From NCBI GenBank assembly GCA_947385875.1, contig CANDMV010000032.1:1-33232 (forward strand): 33,232 nucleotides of DNA, given 5' to 3'. The stretch is from an uncultured Eubacterium sp. (GTDB lineage Bacteria > Bacillota > Clostridia > Lachnospirales > Lachnospiraceae). Below, piece after piece: positions 1 through 8,835 of the stretch. Each line of letters opens with the position of its first letter. Position 1 is the stretch's first letter. The notes under the pieces are model-generated. The model did no database searches, was not told where the DNA came from, and saw only the letters and a program-made list of their open reading frames with translations. The translations under genes were made by a program, and so were the position numbers.

Positions 1-45
1 ACACATATTCACACACTCTTTCCCTACACGACGCTCTTCCGATCT
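1..45 (+). other. Illumina adapter contamination at contig end
   Basis: Positions 13-45 are an exact 33-base match to the Illumina TruSeq read-1 primer, beginning ACACTCTTTCCC and ending CTTCCGATCT. Positions 1-4 (ACAC) fit the end of the P5 primer, and positions 5-12 would then be an 8-base i5 index; that reading of 1-12 is inference. This is library sequence, not genome, and marks the real edge of the contig. Confidence 0.97.
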
Positions 46-70
46 ATGGGACTGCGCGATACAGTCCCAT
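46..70. repeat. 9-bp perfect hairpin abutting the adapter
   Basis: ATGGGACTG (46-54) and CAGTCCCAT (62-70) form a perfect 9-bp stem with a 7-base loop. It lies downstream of the last permease gene (minus strand), so it could be the stem of the operon terminator with its T-run lost where the adapter begins. It could also be a fold-back artefact of library preparation. A related TTTATGGGACTG string occurs in the tandem repeats near 20077. Confidence 0.6.
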
Positions 71-87
71 AAATAATGATATTCATT

Positions 88-116
88 TGTTACGGTTTGG
101 CCCGGTACTTTGCATT
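88..116. repeat. Partial copy of the MITE found at 12527-12690
   Basis: This stretch matches the left end of the element between rpsK and rpsD in about 22 of 26 aligned bases (GTTACGGTTTGGCCCGGTAC here, GTAACAGTTCGGCCCAGTAC there, both followed by TTTGCA). Only the terminal repeat and the first hairpin arm are present. It stops next to the TAA of the permease gene at 117-119. Confidence 0.55.
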
Positions 117-1130
117 TTACTTCTTTTCTTTTAGTTTTGCAAATACACTTTGTAGTACGATGAAGAAGCACAGCAGTGCGGCTACTGCGATATTTGACCA
201 CGAGCTTAACAGCTTGCCGTTGGTTTTTACCAGTGTTGAAATCGTACCGTTGATTAAAACCCCAAAGAAGGATCCGATGACATTTCCAACACCTCCTGTC
301 AAAAGCGTGCCGCCGATGACAGAAGAGGCAATAGCATCCATTTCCAACCCGGTTGCCTGCTGTACGTTGCCGGACATCGTATTCAGGCAGAAGCAGATGC
401 CGCCGATCGAGCATAAGAAGGAGGACAGCACATAGGCTTTCAGCTTGGTCAGAGGTACATTTAATCCCATCATTACGGCAGACTGCTCATTACCGCCTAC
501 TGCATAAAGGCTGCGTCCGAATTTCGTATAGCGCAGCATGATAAAAACAGCGATCAGTACAAGCAGTGCAACGACTACAGTCAGTCGGATAAATGGAATC
601 TGCAGCGCGCCGGTTTTTTCATTAACATAGGAACCAAACGGAAGTTCAATCTTGATATTTGCGATACTTTTAAACCACTCGTTGCTGATGGACACCTGAT
701 CGGTAGAAATAACGGCTGTCATGCCTCTGCCGAAAAACATTCCTGCCATCGTAACGATAAATGGCTGAATCTTTAAATAGCCTACGCAGAATCCTTGTAC
801 GATACCGAATGCAATACCGATGATAAGGATCAGTACGCATAATAACGGTGCACTCATGCCCCAGCGCTCCATGCCGACTGCGAGAAACATGCAGTCTAAT
901 GCAATCAGGGAGCCTACGGAAATATCGATTCCGCCGGTAAGCATGACACATGTCATGCCGCAGGTGACACATAAAAGACCTGCATTATTGATTAATATAT
1001 TTAAAAATGTCTGTAAGTGCCCGAAGCCTTTACTGCTGTATATCACACAGCCAGCCACATACATGACGAAAAACAGTCCAATCGTAATGATTAAAAGAAG
1101 GGTATTACTGTTTATTTTCTTGCCTTTCAT
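117..1130 (-). CDS. yjfF: Sugar ABC transporter permease, YjfF-like
   Basis: Inner-membrane permease subunit of a CUT2-type sugar ABC importer. The 337-residue protein is strongly hydrophobic, with 8-10 likely membrane segments. It carries the family signatures MTCVMLTGGIDISVGSL near residue 60, AGMFFGRG near 128, and the late SVIGGTLLTGGVGNVIGSFFG. The pattern resembles E. coli YjfF of the galactofuranose system along its whole length. The start is fixed by AAAGGAGGTG upstream and by an ATGA overlap with the stop of the preceding permease, which indicates translational coupling. It is the last gene of the operon. Substrate assignment follows the family and is not proven; ribose or galactose are alternatives. 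Confidence 0.9.
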   Translation of the reverse strand: MKGKKINSNTLLLIITIGLFFVMYVAGCVIYSSKGFGHLQTFLNILINNAGLLCVTCGMTCVMLTGGIDISVGSLIALDCMFLAVGMERWGMSAPLLCVLILIIGIAFGIVQGFCVGYLKIQPFIVTMAGMFFGRGMTAVISTDQVSISNEWFKSIANIKIELPFGSYVNEKTGALQIPFIRLTVVVALLVLIAVFIMLRYTKFGRSLYAVGGNEQSAVMMGLNVPLTKLKAYVLSSFLCSIGGICFCLNTMSGNVQQATGLEMDAIASSVIGGTLLTGGVGNVIGSFFGVLINGTISTLVKTNGKLLSSWSNIAVAALLCFFIVLQSVFAKLKEKK

Positions 1131-2194
1131 GCTGTGGCACCTCCTTTGGATAATTCTCGTTTTTCAGACAGGCGTTTCATAAATGCTTTGAATGGAGGAG
1201 CCTGAATGGTTACAATAATGATTACGACGATCGCTTTGTAGACAGGCGCCTGTTCGGTCGATACACCGAGAGCATACAGTGTCGTTGTAATTGCCTGAAT
1301 CGTGTAAGCGCCGATAATAGAACCAGCCAGACGGAACTTTCCGCCGCCCAGACTGTTTCCGCCTAATGCGACAGCCAGAATGGCATCCAGTTCAAAATTC
1401 AATCCGATATTGTTCGAGTCTGCAGATGTAATTCTGGAGGAAGCCACAATACCTGCGATTCCAGCACATAGTCCGCATACAATATAGCAGAGGAAAATTA
1501 TTTTTGAGGAGTTTAAACCTGCGATTCTGGAAGCCTTTTTGTTAATGCCGACGCTTTGTATGTACAGTCCCAGAGCCGTGTATCTAAGCAGAAGGGATAT
1601 GATGAGAATGCACAGCGCGGCGATTACAATCGGAGTCGGGAGCGGGCCTAAGAAGCTTCCGAAAAATCCAAACGCGTCATTTCTTACATATACAATTAAA
1701 TTGTTGCACAGCAGCAGGCCGATCGCTCTGGCTGCCGAGAATAAAATCAGGGTCGCCACCATAGGCTGCACATTTAAATAGGCGACTAAAAAGCCGTTAA
1801 ACGCGCCGCAGACACAGCCCATTAAAATACCGCCGATCACGCCGACAGCCAGCGGCATAGCCAGCTCGCTTGCAGAGGCAACGCCATAGCCTGCCAGAAG
1901 CATACAGCAGAAGGAGGCGGAAAGTGACATGACAGAACCGACAGAAATATCTGTTCCGGCAGAGGAAGATACTACAAGTGTCATGCCGATTGCCAGAATC
2001 GCAATCTCGCTTCCTCTGTTTAAAATATCAATTAAGCGGCCGTATAAGACACCGTTTCGCATGGAAATTGTAAAAAAGTTGAATGCGAAATTGCCGTTTG
2101 CAGCATCATATAATACATTCAGCAGCATGACCAGCAGCATACAGAATACGGGAAGAAACAGCTGCATTCCTGTTATTTTTTTTATTTTATTCAT
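1127..2194 (-). CDS. ytfT: Sugar ABC transporter permease, YtfT-like
   Basis: Second permease of the CUT2 importer, about 355 residues, with several membrane helices. The conserved loop GMTLVVSSSAGTDISVGSVM (near residue 75) and the late ALGGNSLGGGKFRLAGSIIG are typical of RbsC/YtfT permeases. I chose the ATG at 2194 because GGGAGGTG lies 8 bases upstream inside the end of the ATPase gene; a GTG at 2203 is possible but badly spaced. The gene overlaps the ATPase stop by 8 bases and the next permease by 4, so all three are translated together. It probably pairs with YjfF to form a heterodimeric channel. Confidence 0.9.
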   Translation of the reverse strand: MNKIKKITGMQLFLPVFCMLLVMLLNVLYDAANGNFAFNFFTISMRNGVLYGRLIDILNRGSEIAILAIGMTLVVSSSAGTDISVGSVMSLSASFCCMLLAGYGVASASELAMPLAVGVIGGILMGCVCGAFNGFLVAYLNVQPMVATLILFSAARAIGLLLCNNLIVYVRNDAFGFFGSFLGPLPTPIVIAALCILIISLLLRYTALGLYIQSVGINKKASRIAGLNSSKIIFLCYIVCGLCAGIAGIVASSRITSADSNNIGLNFELDAILAVALGGNSLGGGKFRLAGSIIGAYTIQAITTTLYALGVSTEQAPVYKAIVVIIIVTIQAPPFKAFMKRLSEKRELSKGGATA

Positions 2195-3707
2195 CCGATC
2201 CACCTCCCGCGATTGCCTTCATAACGGTTTCCTGAGTAAGCTTTCCGGTAATCTCACCGACTTTTTCACCGTCTCTTAACACGCCCATCTTTGAGCAGGT
2301 ACGGAGCATTTCTTCGATCTCGGAGGAAATAAAGATCAGGCTCTTTCCTTCATCGGCTAATTTCAGCACCAGTTTTTGAATCTCTGTCTTCGTCCCGACG
2401 TCAATTCCACGGGTAGGCTCATCCAGAATTAAGAAATCCGGGTCTGTAGCCAGCCATCTGCCCAGAATGACTTTCTGCTGATTACCACCGGACAGCTGTT
2501 TGATGAGTGTTTCTCTGCTGGCGGTCTTTACCTGAAGCATTTTAATATATTTGTCTGTCAGAGCGATCTGTTCACGCATAGGAATCAGACGGAACATGCC
2601 GCGTTTGGCCTGCAGAGCCAGAATCATATTCTCACGGACAGACAGGTCTCCGATAATGCCTTCCGCTTTTCTGTCGTCTGGAAGGAGGCCCATGCCGAGA
2701 TTCATGGCATCTATCGGTGATTTGATTGTGACTTCTTTTCCGTTTACTTTGAGTGTGCCGCTCTGATTTCTGTCTGCGCCGTATATAACCCTCGCCAGTT
2801 CACTTCGTCCTGAGCCGAGCAGGCCCGTTAAGCCGACCACTTCTCCTTTGTGTATGGTGAGGCTGAATGGCTTGATCGTTCCTTTATGGCTGAGCGATTT
2901 TGCATCGATGAAGATTTCCGCGTTACTGAAATCTTTGGCTTCGTCGGTTTTAATGGCTGCCATATCGTCAAAATCCTTACCCATCATGGCTGCGACCAGC
3001 TTGACTCTTGGAAGCTCTGCAACCGGATATTCTCCTACCAGGGTGCCGTTGCGTAATACAGTAATCCTGTCACAGACAGCATATACCTGTTCCAGAAAGT
3101 GGGTGACAAATACGATTCCCACGCCTTTGTCACGAAGCTGTGTCATCAGCTTGAACAGTTTTTCTACTTCGTTGTCGTCCAGTGATGAGGTAGGCTCATC
3201 CAGAATCAGTACCTTACAGTCCATATCCACGGCGCGGGCAATGGCGATCATCTGCTGCAGCGCCAGAGAATATTCTTCCAGATTCTGGTTTACATCTACC
3301 GGCATATCAAGGTCTTTCATTATTTTCTGGGACTTCTTAGTCATAGTTTTCCAGTCAATCGTTCCGAGCTTCGTCCTTGGTTCTCTGCCGATAAAGAGAT
3401 TTTCTGCAACGCTTAAGTTGCCGCAGAGGTTTACCTCCTGATATACGGTGGAGATTCCTTTTTTCTGGGCATCTAATGTGGAATGGTTTACTACCGGCCC
3501 GTCGATGCCGTCTACATGGATTTCCCCTGCCTGAAAGGCATTGATGCCGGTCAGACATTTAATTAGTGTGGATTTTCCTGCACCGTTTTCGCCCATCAGT
3601 GCATGGATCTCTCCCTTTCGAAGTGTAAAATCTACGTTGTCAAGAGCTTTTACGCCCGGAAAAGTCATGGAAATCCCTCGCATGGTCAATACTACATTAT
3701 TATCCAT
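2187..3707 (-). CDS. ytfR: Sugar ABC transporter ATP-binding protein, two ABC domains
   Basis: Cytoplasmic ATPase powering sugar import, 506 residues, the usual size for CUT2 proteins with two fused nucleotide-binding domains. Domain 1 has Walker A GENGAGKST (near residue 40) and Walker B VLILDEPTSSLD (near 166). Domain 2 has a degenerate Walker A GLLGSGRSE (near 293), signature LSGGNQQKVILGRWL and Walker B FLILDEPTRGID (near 430). One normal and one degenerate Walker A is standard for RbsA/MglA/YtfR. The start has AAAGGATGG upstream. The gene follows the binding-protein gene after a partial terminator and overlaps the permease gene downstream. Confidence 0.93.
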   Translation of the reverse strand: MDNNVVLTMRGISMTFPGVKALDNVDFTLRKGEIHALMGENGAGKSTLIKCLTGINAFQAGEIHVDGIDGPVVNHSTLDAQKKGISTVYQEVNLCGNLSVAENLFIGREPRTKLGTIDWKTMTKKSQKIMKDLDMPVDVNQNLEEYSLALQQMIAIARAVDMDCKVLILDEPTSSLDDNEVEKLFKLMTQLRDKGVGIVFVTHFLEQVYAVCDRITVLRNGTLVGEYPVAELPRVKLVAAMMGKDFDDMAAIKTDEAKDFSNAEIFIDAKSLSHKGTIKPFSLTIHKGEVVGLTGLLGSGRSELARVIYGADRNQSGTLKVNGKEVTIKSPIDAMNLGMGLLPDDRKAEGIIGDLSVRENMILALQAKRGMFRLIPMREQIALTDKYIKMLQVKTASRETLIKQLSGGNQQKVILGRWLATDPDFLILDEPTRGIDVGTKTEIQKLVLKLADEGKSLIFISSEIEEMLRTCSKMGVLRDGEKVGEITGKLTQETVMKAIAGGGSDE

Positions 3708-3724
3708 AATGCCATCCTTTCCAT

Positions 3725-3752
3725 TAAGAAAGGGAGACCTTTAAGCCTCCCC
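3725..3752 (-). terminator. Partial terminator between binding protein and ATPase genes
   Basis: On the minus strand, GGGGAG pairs with CTCCC around a short loop and is followed by TTTCTT. The stem is short and the T-run broken, so it probably lets some transcripts through. This arrangement usually gives more binding protein than membrane complex. Confidence 0.5.
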
Positions 3753-3803
3753 TTCGAAATCACTCAACTTACTTCTTTCGATTTGTGGAGTATCCACTTC
3801 TAA

Positions 3804-4964
3804 TTAGTACTGAGCGTCAATAATTTCCTGCGTAACTACTGTAAGCTCCTGCTCTTCTCCATTTACAGTTATGGATGAGAGTACATCTTCATTTACAAAC
3901 CAATGCTCTGTCATATAGACTTCTTTTTCCGGTGTCTCGCCATTCTGGATCTGTTTGATTACTTTCTCTACATCCGGCGCTGCCAGCGGGTTACACTCGA
4001 AGTCTGCATTAATATCGCCGCTCATGACTTTTTCAAGGCCTGCGGTACATGCATCGAATGATATTAAGATGACGTCTTTGCCTACGCCGTATTCGATACC
4101 GGCATTTTTCATAGCTGTCATTGCACCGAATGCTTCGTTATCATTCTGGCAGATGACTACATTAAACTGTCCTTCATAAGATTTGATATAAGACTCCATG
4201 ACTTCCTGTCCGCCGGCTTCTGTAAAGTCTCCTGACTGAGAATCTAAAATCTTCCATCTGTTTGCATCTGCAATTTCCTTAAATCCATCGGTACGTCCGA
4301 TTGTCGCGGAAGAGCCTGTGGAGCCTTCGATCACCAATGCGTTTACTTCACTGATGCCCTTGTTGTCTGTGTAGGCTTTCAGCCATTCGCCGGCTGCAAG
4401 ACCTTCTGTCTTAAAGTTAGAGCCTACCCATGATACATATTTGTCAGAATCATCGATTGTACGGTCAATGACAATGACTGGAATGCCTGCGTCTTCACAT
4501 TCTGTCAATACGGTATCCCATCCGGTAGATACGATTGGGTCAACAATAATGTAATCCACAGCCTGCTGGATAAATCCACGGATTGCTTCGATCTGTGCAG
4601 CAGGGTCATTGTCACAGTCAACAAACTGTAAATCATATCCGTTATCAGCAGAGAATACGTCCTGGCAAGATTTGGTAGAGGCAGTACGCCAGTCGGATTC
4701 ATGACCGACCTGAGCAAAGCCGATCGTGAGTGTCTCACCGCTGCCGCCGGCTGCATCGCCATCAGAAGCATCACCATCAGCTGCATCGCCATCAGAAGCA
4801 TCACCATCAGCTGCATCGCCGTCAGAAGCATCACCGTCAGCTGCATCGCCGTTTGAAGCATCGCCGTCAGCTGAGCTGCTGTTTGATGGGCTGCTGCCGC
4901 ATCCTGTCATGAAAGCTGCTGTGACTGCCGCACACATCATTAAACTCACAATTTTCTTTTTCAT
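3804..4964 (-). CDS. ytfQ: Sugar-binding lipoprotein, YtfQ-like
   Basis: Membrane-anchored substrate-binding protein of the ABC importer. The signal peptide MKKKIVSLMMCAAVTAAFMT ends in a lipobox with C22 as the lipidated residue. Residues of about 29-76 form an acidic linker of five-residue repeats (ADGDA/SDGDA). The periplasmic-binding-protein fold starts at TLTIGFAQVGHESDWRTAST, which matches the start of mature YtfQ-type galactofuranose-binding proteins. I chose the ATG at 4964 because GGAGGAT lies 6-7 bases upstream; an upstream extension to 5042 lacks a ribosome site and would bury the signal peptide. First gene of the transporter unit, downstream of the YesM/YesN pair. Confidence 0.92.
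   Translation of the reverse strand: MKKKIVSLMMCAAVTAAFMTGCGSSPSNSSSADGDASNGDAADGDASDGDAADGDASDGDAADGDASDGDAAGGSGETLTIGFAQVGHESDWRTASTKSCQDVFSADNGYDLQFVDCDNDPAAQIEAIRGFIQQAVDYIIVDPIVSTGWDTVLTECEDAGIPVIVIDRTIDDSDKYVSWVGSNFKTEGLAAGEWLKAYTDNKGISEVNALVIEGSTGSSATIGRTDGFKEIADANRWKILDSQSGDFTEAGGQEVMESYIKSYEGQFNVVICQNDNEAFGAMTAMKNAGIEYGVGKDVILISFDACTAGLEKVMSGDINADFECNPLAAPDVEKVIKQIQNGETPEKEVYMTEHWFVNEDVLSSITVNGEEQELTVVTQEIIDAQY
4750..4869. repeat. Four 30-bp tandem repeats coding for an acidic linker
   Basis: Four in-frame 30-base units start at 4750, 4780, 4810 and 4840. The first two are identical and the others differ at a few bases. They encode alternating ADGDA and SDGDA in the lipoprotein, between the lipid anchor and the binding domain. 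Copy number could vary between strains by slippage without shifting the frame. Confidence 0.95.
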
Positions 4965-5022
4965 ACAAAAATCCTCCATCTTTTTATAAATTTTTACTAA
5001 GAAATTGTTGCTTGATGAAGGT

Positions 5023-5051
5023 ATTATATCGTTTCTGCACAAAAAGAGATA
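5023..5051 (-). promoter_or_regulatory. Probable activated promoter of the transporter operon
   Basis: On the minus strand TATAAT lies at 5028-5023, with a poor -35 (TATCTC) 17 bases upstream. A good -10 with a weak -35 fits a promoter that needs an activator, here probably the YesN-like regulator. Two TTCAAAA direct repeats lie further upstream (about 5060-5100) and are candidate activator sites. The whole reading is inference. Confidence 0.4.
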
Positions 5052-5134
5052 CGGAGTTATTTTTGAATTTTGTACGTTTTTTTATCAAATTTTGAACAAA
5101 TCATGAATAAAGTATGATATTTTACGAAAAAAGT

Positions 5135-6640
5135 TTAATTTTTTACGCAGGGGATTACAAGCTGCAGCAGAGTGCCCTTGCGGTGTGTGCTTTCAATCGT
5201 CAATTCGTATTCCGGCCCATAGTATAGGCGGATTCTCTGGTTGATGTTGAACAGGCCGAAGCCGGAGGATTCCTGATCTCTGGTGCGTTCTCCGCGTATC
5301 AGCTGCCTTACTTCGCGCAGACGTTCTTGTGTCATGCCTATGCCGTTGTCTTTTACCTGAAAGACCAGATTCTCACCTTTTTTTTCGCCTGTTACTTGGA
5401 TATGTCCAAGACCTCTTTTGTTTTTGATCCCGTGGTACAGTGCATTTTCGACTAATGGCTGTAAGGTCAGCTTCAATATTTCATACTGGCATATTTCTTC
5501 AGAAATGCATATATCATATTCCAGTATGTCCTGATAGCGGAACTGCTGAATCTCCAGATAGCTTTGAATATGCAGTTTTTCTTCGTCTATGGTGATAAAG
5601 TCCTTTCCTTTGCTGAGCGTAGTCCTGAAAAAATCAGAGAGAGAGGTTACCATTTTTACGACCTGCTCGGTATCTCGTGATTCTGCGAGCCATATGATCG
5701 TGTCCAGCGTGTTATACAAAAAATGCGGATTGATCTGCTCCTGCAGCAGTTTTAATTCAGCAGCCCTTAAATTCAGCTGTTCGATGCGGATGTCTTCCAC
5801 CAGCTTGCCAATCTCTTCCACCATTCGGTTGAAGCTGTCATTTAAAATCCCCAGCTCGTAAGTGCCGGTCTCTTCCATCCGTACAAAAAAGTTACCCTGT
5901 CCGGCCTGTTTTGCTGCCATGCACAGCTTTTGAATGGGGTTTGTAATGCTGCGGATAATTTTTTCACTGACAATCGCGGCGCTGATAAAGATGACTGCCA
6001 TTCCAATGCTTAAAAAGAAAATGGAGTTTTCTACATTCTTTCGTATGTCCAGGCGCAGCTTTTCTAAATGTGCTGCCTGTCCGTAGATATATTTTTGTAT
6101 ATGCTCTTGGATCAGGTCTGTTAAGACGCGTACATTTAAATCCAGCTGGTTCATGTTTTTATCATAAGAACCGCTGACAGAGGCATCTTCTTTTATTTCA
6201 TTCACCCTGTCTTCTAAAATGTTGAGGCTTTTGATAATTCTCTTTAAATTTTCTCTGGCGCTGTCAGAATCTGTGGTATCATAAAGCTCGTAAAATGTAT
6301 CTCTGGCTTCGTCAATCATGGCCTGAGGCTGTTTGGCATCGACCAGTTCATCCGCGCGGTCGCCATTTACGACAATAATATACATTAAATAATCCATGTC
6401 TTCTTTAAATACAATATTATAGGTATTGGCCAGGGTAATATTTTTAACCACGGCATCATACTGCTCCGACACGCTGTTTGTCAGTACCAAAAGGTATACC
6501 ATCATACAGGTGAGGGGAAACAGACAGATGCCGAGCAGCAGATACAGCAGGCTCTTCATGGAGGTCTGCCTTTTTTCTGAGGATTGTTTATTTTTAAAGA
6601 TCGGTCGATTCTTAAAGAGAGAAATGTTCGGTTTTTTCAT
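5135..6640 (-). CDS. Sensor histidine kinase, YesM family
   Basis: Membrane sensor kinase of the YesM/LytS-like type, 501 residues. It has a membrane helix at about 30-55, an extracytoplasmic sensing region rich in helices (about 56-200), a second membrane helix at about 205-225, a HAMP linker, and the His_kinase domain with the phosphoacceptor H306 in LQEQINPHFLYNTLDTIIW. The ATPase part has the N-box LVENALYHGI and VKDNGIGM, then SGFGLFNINQR. The start has AAGGGGGC upstream. It follows the YesN-like regulator by 60 bp and sits upstream of the sugar transporter, so it probably detects the sugar or its loaded binding protein. Confidence 0.93.
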   Translation of the reverse strand: MKKPNISLFKNRPIFKNKQSSEKRQTSMKSLLYLLLGICLFPLTCMMVYLLVLTNSVSEQYDAVVKNITLANTYNIVFKEDMDYLMYIIVVNGDRADELVDAKQPQAMIDEARDTFYELYDTTDSDSARENLKRIIKSLNILEDRVNEIKEDASVSGSYDKNMNQLDLNVRVLTDLIQEHIQKYIYGQAAHLEKLRLDIRKNVENSIFFLSIGMAVIFISAAIVSEKIIRSITNPIQKLCMAAKQAGQGNFFVRMEETGTYELGILNDSFNRMVEEIGKLVEDIRIEQLNLRAAELKLLQEQINPHFLYNTLDTIIWLAESRDTEQVVKMVTSLSDFFRTTLSKGKDFITIDEEKLHIQSYLEIQQFRYQDILEYDICISEEICQYEILKLTLQPLVENALYHGIKNKRGLGHIQVTGEKKGENLVFQVKDNGIGMTQERLREVRQLIRGERTRDQESSGFGLFNINQRIRLYYGPEYELTIESTHRKGTLLQLVIPCVKN

Positions 6641-6700
6641 AATGCCCCCTTTGATGCTGATTCGTCCTTCTGAGATCGGAAGAGAGTTTTGGCGGAATGT

Positions 6701-8332
6701 CTATTTCGCGCGGTACTCCCTCGGTGTGCATTCTTGAGTCTTTTTAAAGAGATAGCTAAAATAATGGGCATCCCGGTATCCGACGGCAAAGGCAATATCC
6801 GATGTTTTCATGGTAGAATTACGCAACAGCTCTTTTGCTTTTTCCATCCGCACATAAGTAAGGTATTCTACGAAGGTCTGACCTGTTTCCTGACTGAAAA
6901 TCGTACTGAAATGGTTCGGGCTTAAATTCACGCTTGCTGCTGCTGTGTTTAAGGAAATATCCTCGTTTTTAAAATTTTGCCGGATATATTCTTTTGCGTA
7001 TTCCAAAAGCTGTGCATATTTTTTCTGTGACACAGCGTCTCTTAGGCGTATGGCGGTTTCCAGTACATGCTGCAGATAGGACACTGTCTGACTGACGGAT
7101 GATACAATATCTGTCATAGAATTAAAATCTCCGCATTCTTGTACCATAACCTCAGAATCGTATCCCAGCTTTTCTAAGGTGCCTGCTGCTGTAATATAGG
7201 CATCCATAGTGATGTATTGGCGAAAAAGTAAAGACTGGATGCTCTGTTCTCCCAGACTGTGAAAATATTCTTCGACAAAATCCGGGATTTCTTTTTGCAG
7301 TCCGGTAGCAATAAAACGTTCGATGGCATTTTGCTCCAGCTGTTTTACATTTAAGCTGCCGAGGCTTAGCTTTTCATCAGTCATTGTCTGCTCAGACTGC
7401 GTCTGTCCGGTTACAATCTGGTTTCGTTCCCAGAGGTAGCGGTAGGCGTAGGCATGGCTTGCCTTTGCAAAGCAGACCTTCAGCTCGCTGAGCCTGTCTA
7501 CCGTAACGCCTGCACCGCCAAAGTACTCTGCATCAGGATATTCACGCATAGCCTGCTCTATATTCTTAAGAAACTGCGGCAGAAGTTTTTTCAGGTTACC
7601 ATCGCTGTCTTCGCCGGAGCCTTTTAGAAGAAAGACGAAGCCCTCCAGTGCACCCCGGTCTATCATAATAATTTGTTTTGTTTTTTCAGCGATTTCTTCC
7701 AGACGGGCGGAGATTTGATTGCGTTCATCGGAATAGTTTTCCGCGCCTTCTGCAGTAAATACTTGGAAAAGCACGAGATTGTACTGGTTGGCCGCCAGCT
7801 CCATGCCGATTTCACGGCCTTCCTCCAACAGGGCAGATACTGCGTATTCTCCTGAGATCAGCCTGCCGAACAGCTTTTGCTTTGCCAATCGGCCGCTTTC
7901 AGCCCGTTCCTTTTGATATGCCAGAAGAAATTGTTTTTGCTGGCGGTCTTCTTCGATGATTTTTGCCATTTTCTTTACGGCTTCCAGAAGCTTAGCGCCG
8001 GTAATCGGTTTGAGGAGATAATCTGCGATTCCTATGTTAATAGCTTCCTGCGCGTATTCAAATTCGTTGTAGCCGCTTAGTACTAAAATCTTAATGTCAG
8101 GCAGCTCTTTTTTCACCAGACGGCTGAGCTCTAAACCGTCCATAAATGGCATTTTAATATCTGTAATAAGTATATCCGGCTTTGTATTCTGGATCAGTGG
8201 GTAGGCCAGCTCTCCGTCGCTGGCTTCTCCGACAAAATCAAATCCTTCCTGCTGCCAGTTAATATTTTTTTTGATTCCCTGACGGATAATGATTTCATCT
8301 TCTACTAAAAATATTTTTATCTTTGTATCCAT
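6701..8332 (-). CDS. Response regulator with AraC-type DNA-binding domain, YesN family
   Basis: Transcription factor of 543 residues. The N-terminal receiver domain (1-125) has the phosphoacceptor D58 in DILITDIKMPFMDG and the acidic pair E11/D12. A long middle region of unknown fold spans about 140-430. The C-terminal AraC-type double helix-turn-helix (about 440-543) contains SVNLSPNHFSTIFSQETGQT and DIAFAVGYRDAHYFSYLFKK and ends PREYRAK. An AGGTG site lies 9 bases before the ATG. Expected to be phosphorylated by the adjacent YesM-like kinase and to activate the transporter genes. Confidence 0.94.
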   Translation of the reverse strand: MDTKIKIFLVEDEIIIRQGIKKNINWQQEGFDFVGEASDGELAYPLIQNTKPDILITDIKMPFMDGLELSRLVKKELPDIKILVLSGYNEFEYAQEAINIGIADYLLKPITGAKLLEAVKKMAKIIEEDRQQKQFLLAYQKERAESGRLAKQKLFGRLISGEYAVSALLEEGREIGMELAANQYNLVLFQVFTAEGAENYSDERNQISARLEEIAEKTKQIIMIDRGALEGFVFLLKGSGEDSDGNLKKLLPQFLKNIEQAMREYPDAEYFGGAGVTVDRLSELKVCFAKASHAYAYRYLWERNQIVTGQTQSEQTMTDEKLSLGSLNVKQLEQNAIERFIATGLQKEIPDFVEEYFHSLGEQSIQSLLFRQYITMDAYITAAGTLEKLGYDSEVMVQECGDFNSMTDIVSSVSQTVSYLQHVLETAIRLRDAVSQKKYAQLLEYAKEYIRQNFKNEDISLNTAAASVNLSPNHFSTIFSQETGQTFVEYLTYVRMEKAKELLRNSTMKTSDIAFAVGYRDAHYFSYLFKKTQECTPREYRAK

Positions 8333-8835
8333 ATGCTGTGTTCACCTGATTTTTGTTTGATGTTATCGTTTGATTGAGGCGGCCATCCTGTTATTGGGAT
8401 GGTATGGGCTGTGACCGATGGAGGCTTGTTTTGTAACAGATTTTACTTCATCGGCTGGAATATTTCAAGATAAAAGCAAATAATGCGGATAAATCCTCAA
8501 AACGGGGAGTGTAGATGTTACTTTTTATAGCATAGCCGCTTTTTGGCTGGGATGTGAAGCAATGTCAATAACTTAAGCTTTGCATAATTATGTAGTAATG
8601 CATGTTACATACTGGCTGTTTTTGATAAGCCTTGTAATAAAAATGCTGACGATGATACAGACAAAATCTTTAGCTGTGAGCCGCTGATCTAAGACCTGTT
8701 CACCTGATCCTGCTGTTACAGACAGGCATTTCATGAATATTTTATTTGCAACAGCTGAATCCAGTCAGCGATTTCTGTCCACGCTCTAGCTTGTAATATC
8801 AAGAGGTTTATGGTAGTATAAAACTAAAAAAACGA
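8333..8835. other. 503-bp intergenic region without a gene
   Basis: I see no convincing coding region. It must contain the promoter of the leftward regulator-kinase unit. A short hairpin (CCATCC...GGATGG, about 8384-8402) is visible. Nothing else stands out. Confidence 0.6.

Noticed and set aside
4505..4912. ORFs in other frames over the lipoprotein linker
   Set aside because: They are by-products of the 30-bp repeats in the binding-protein gene.
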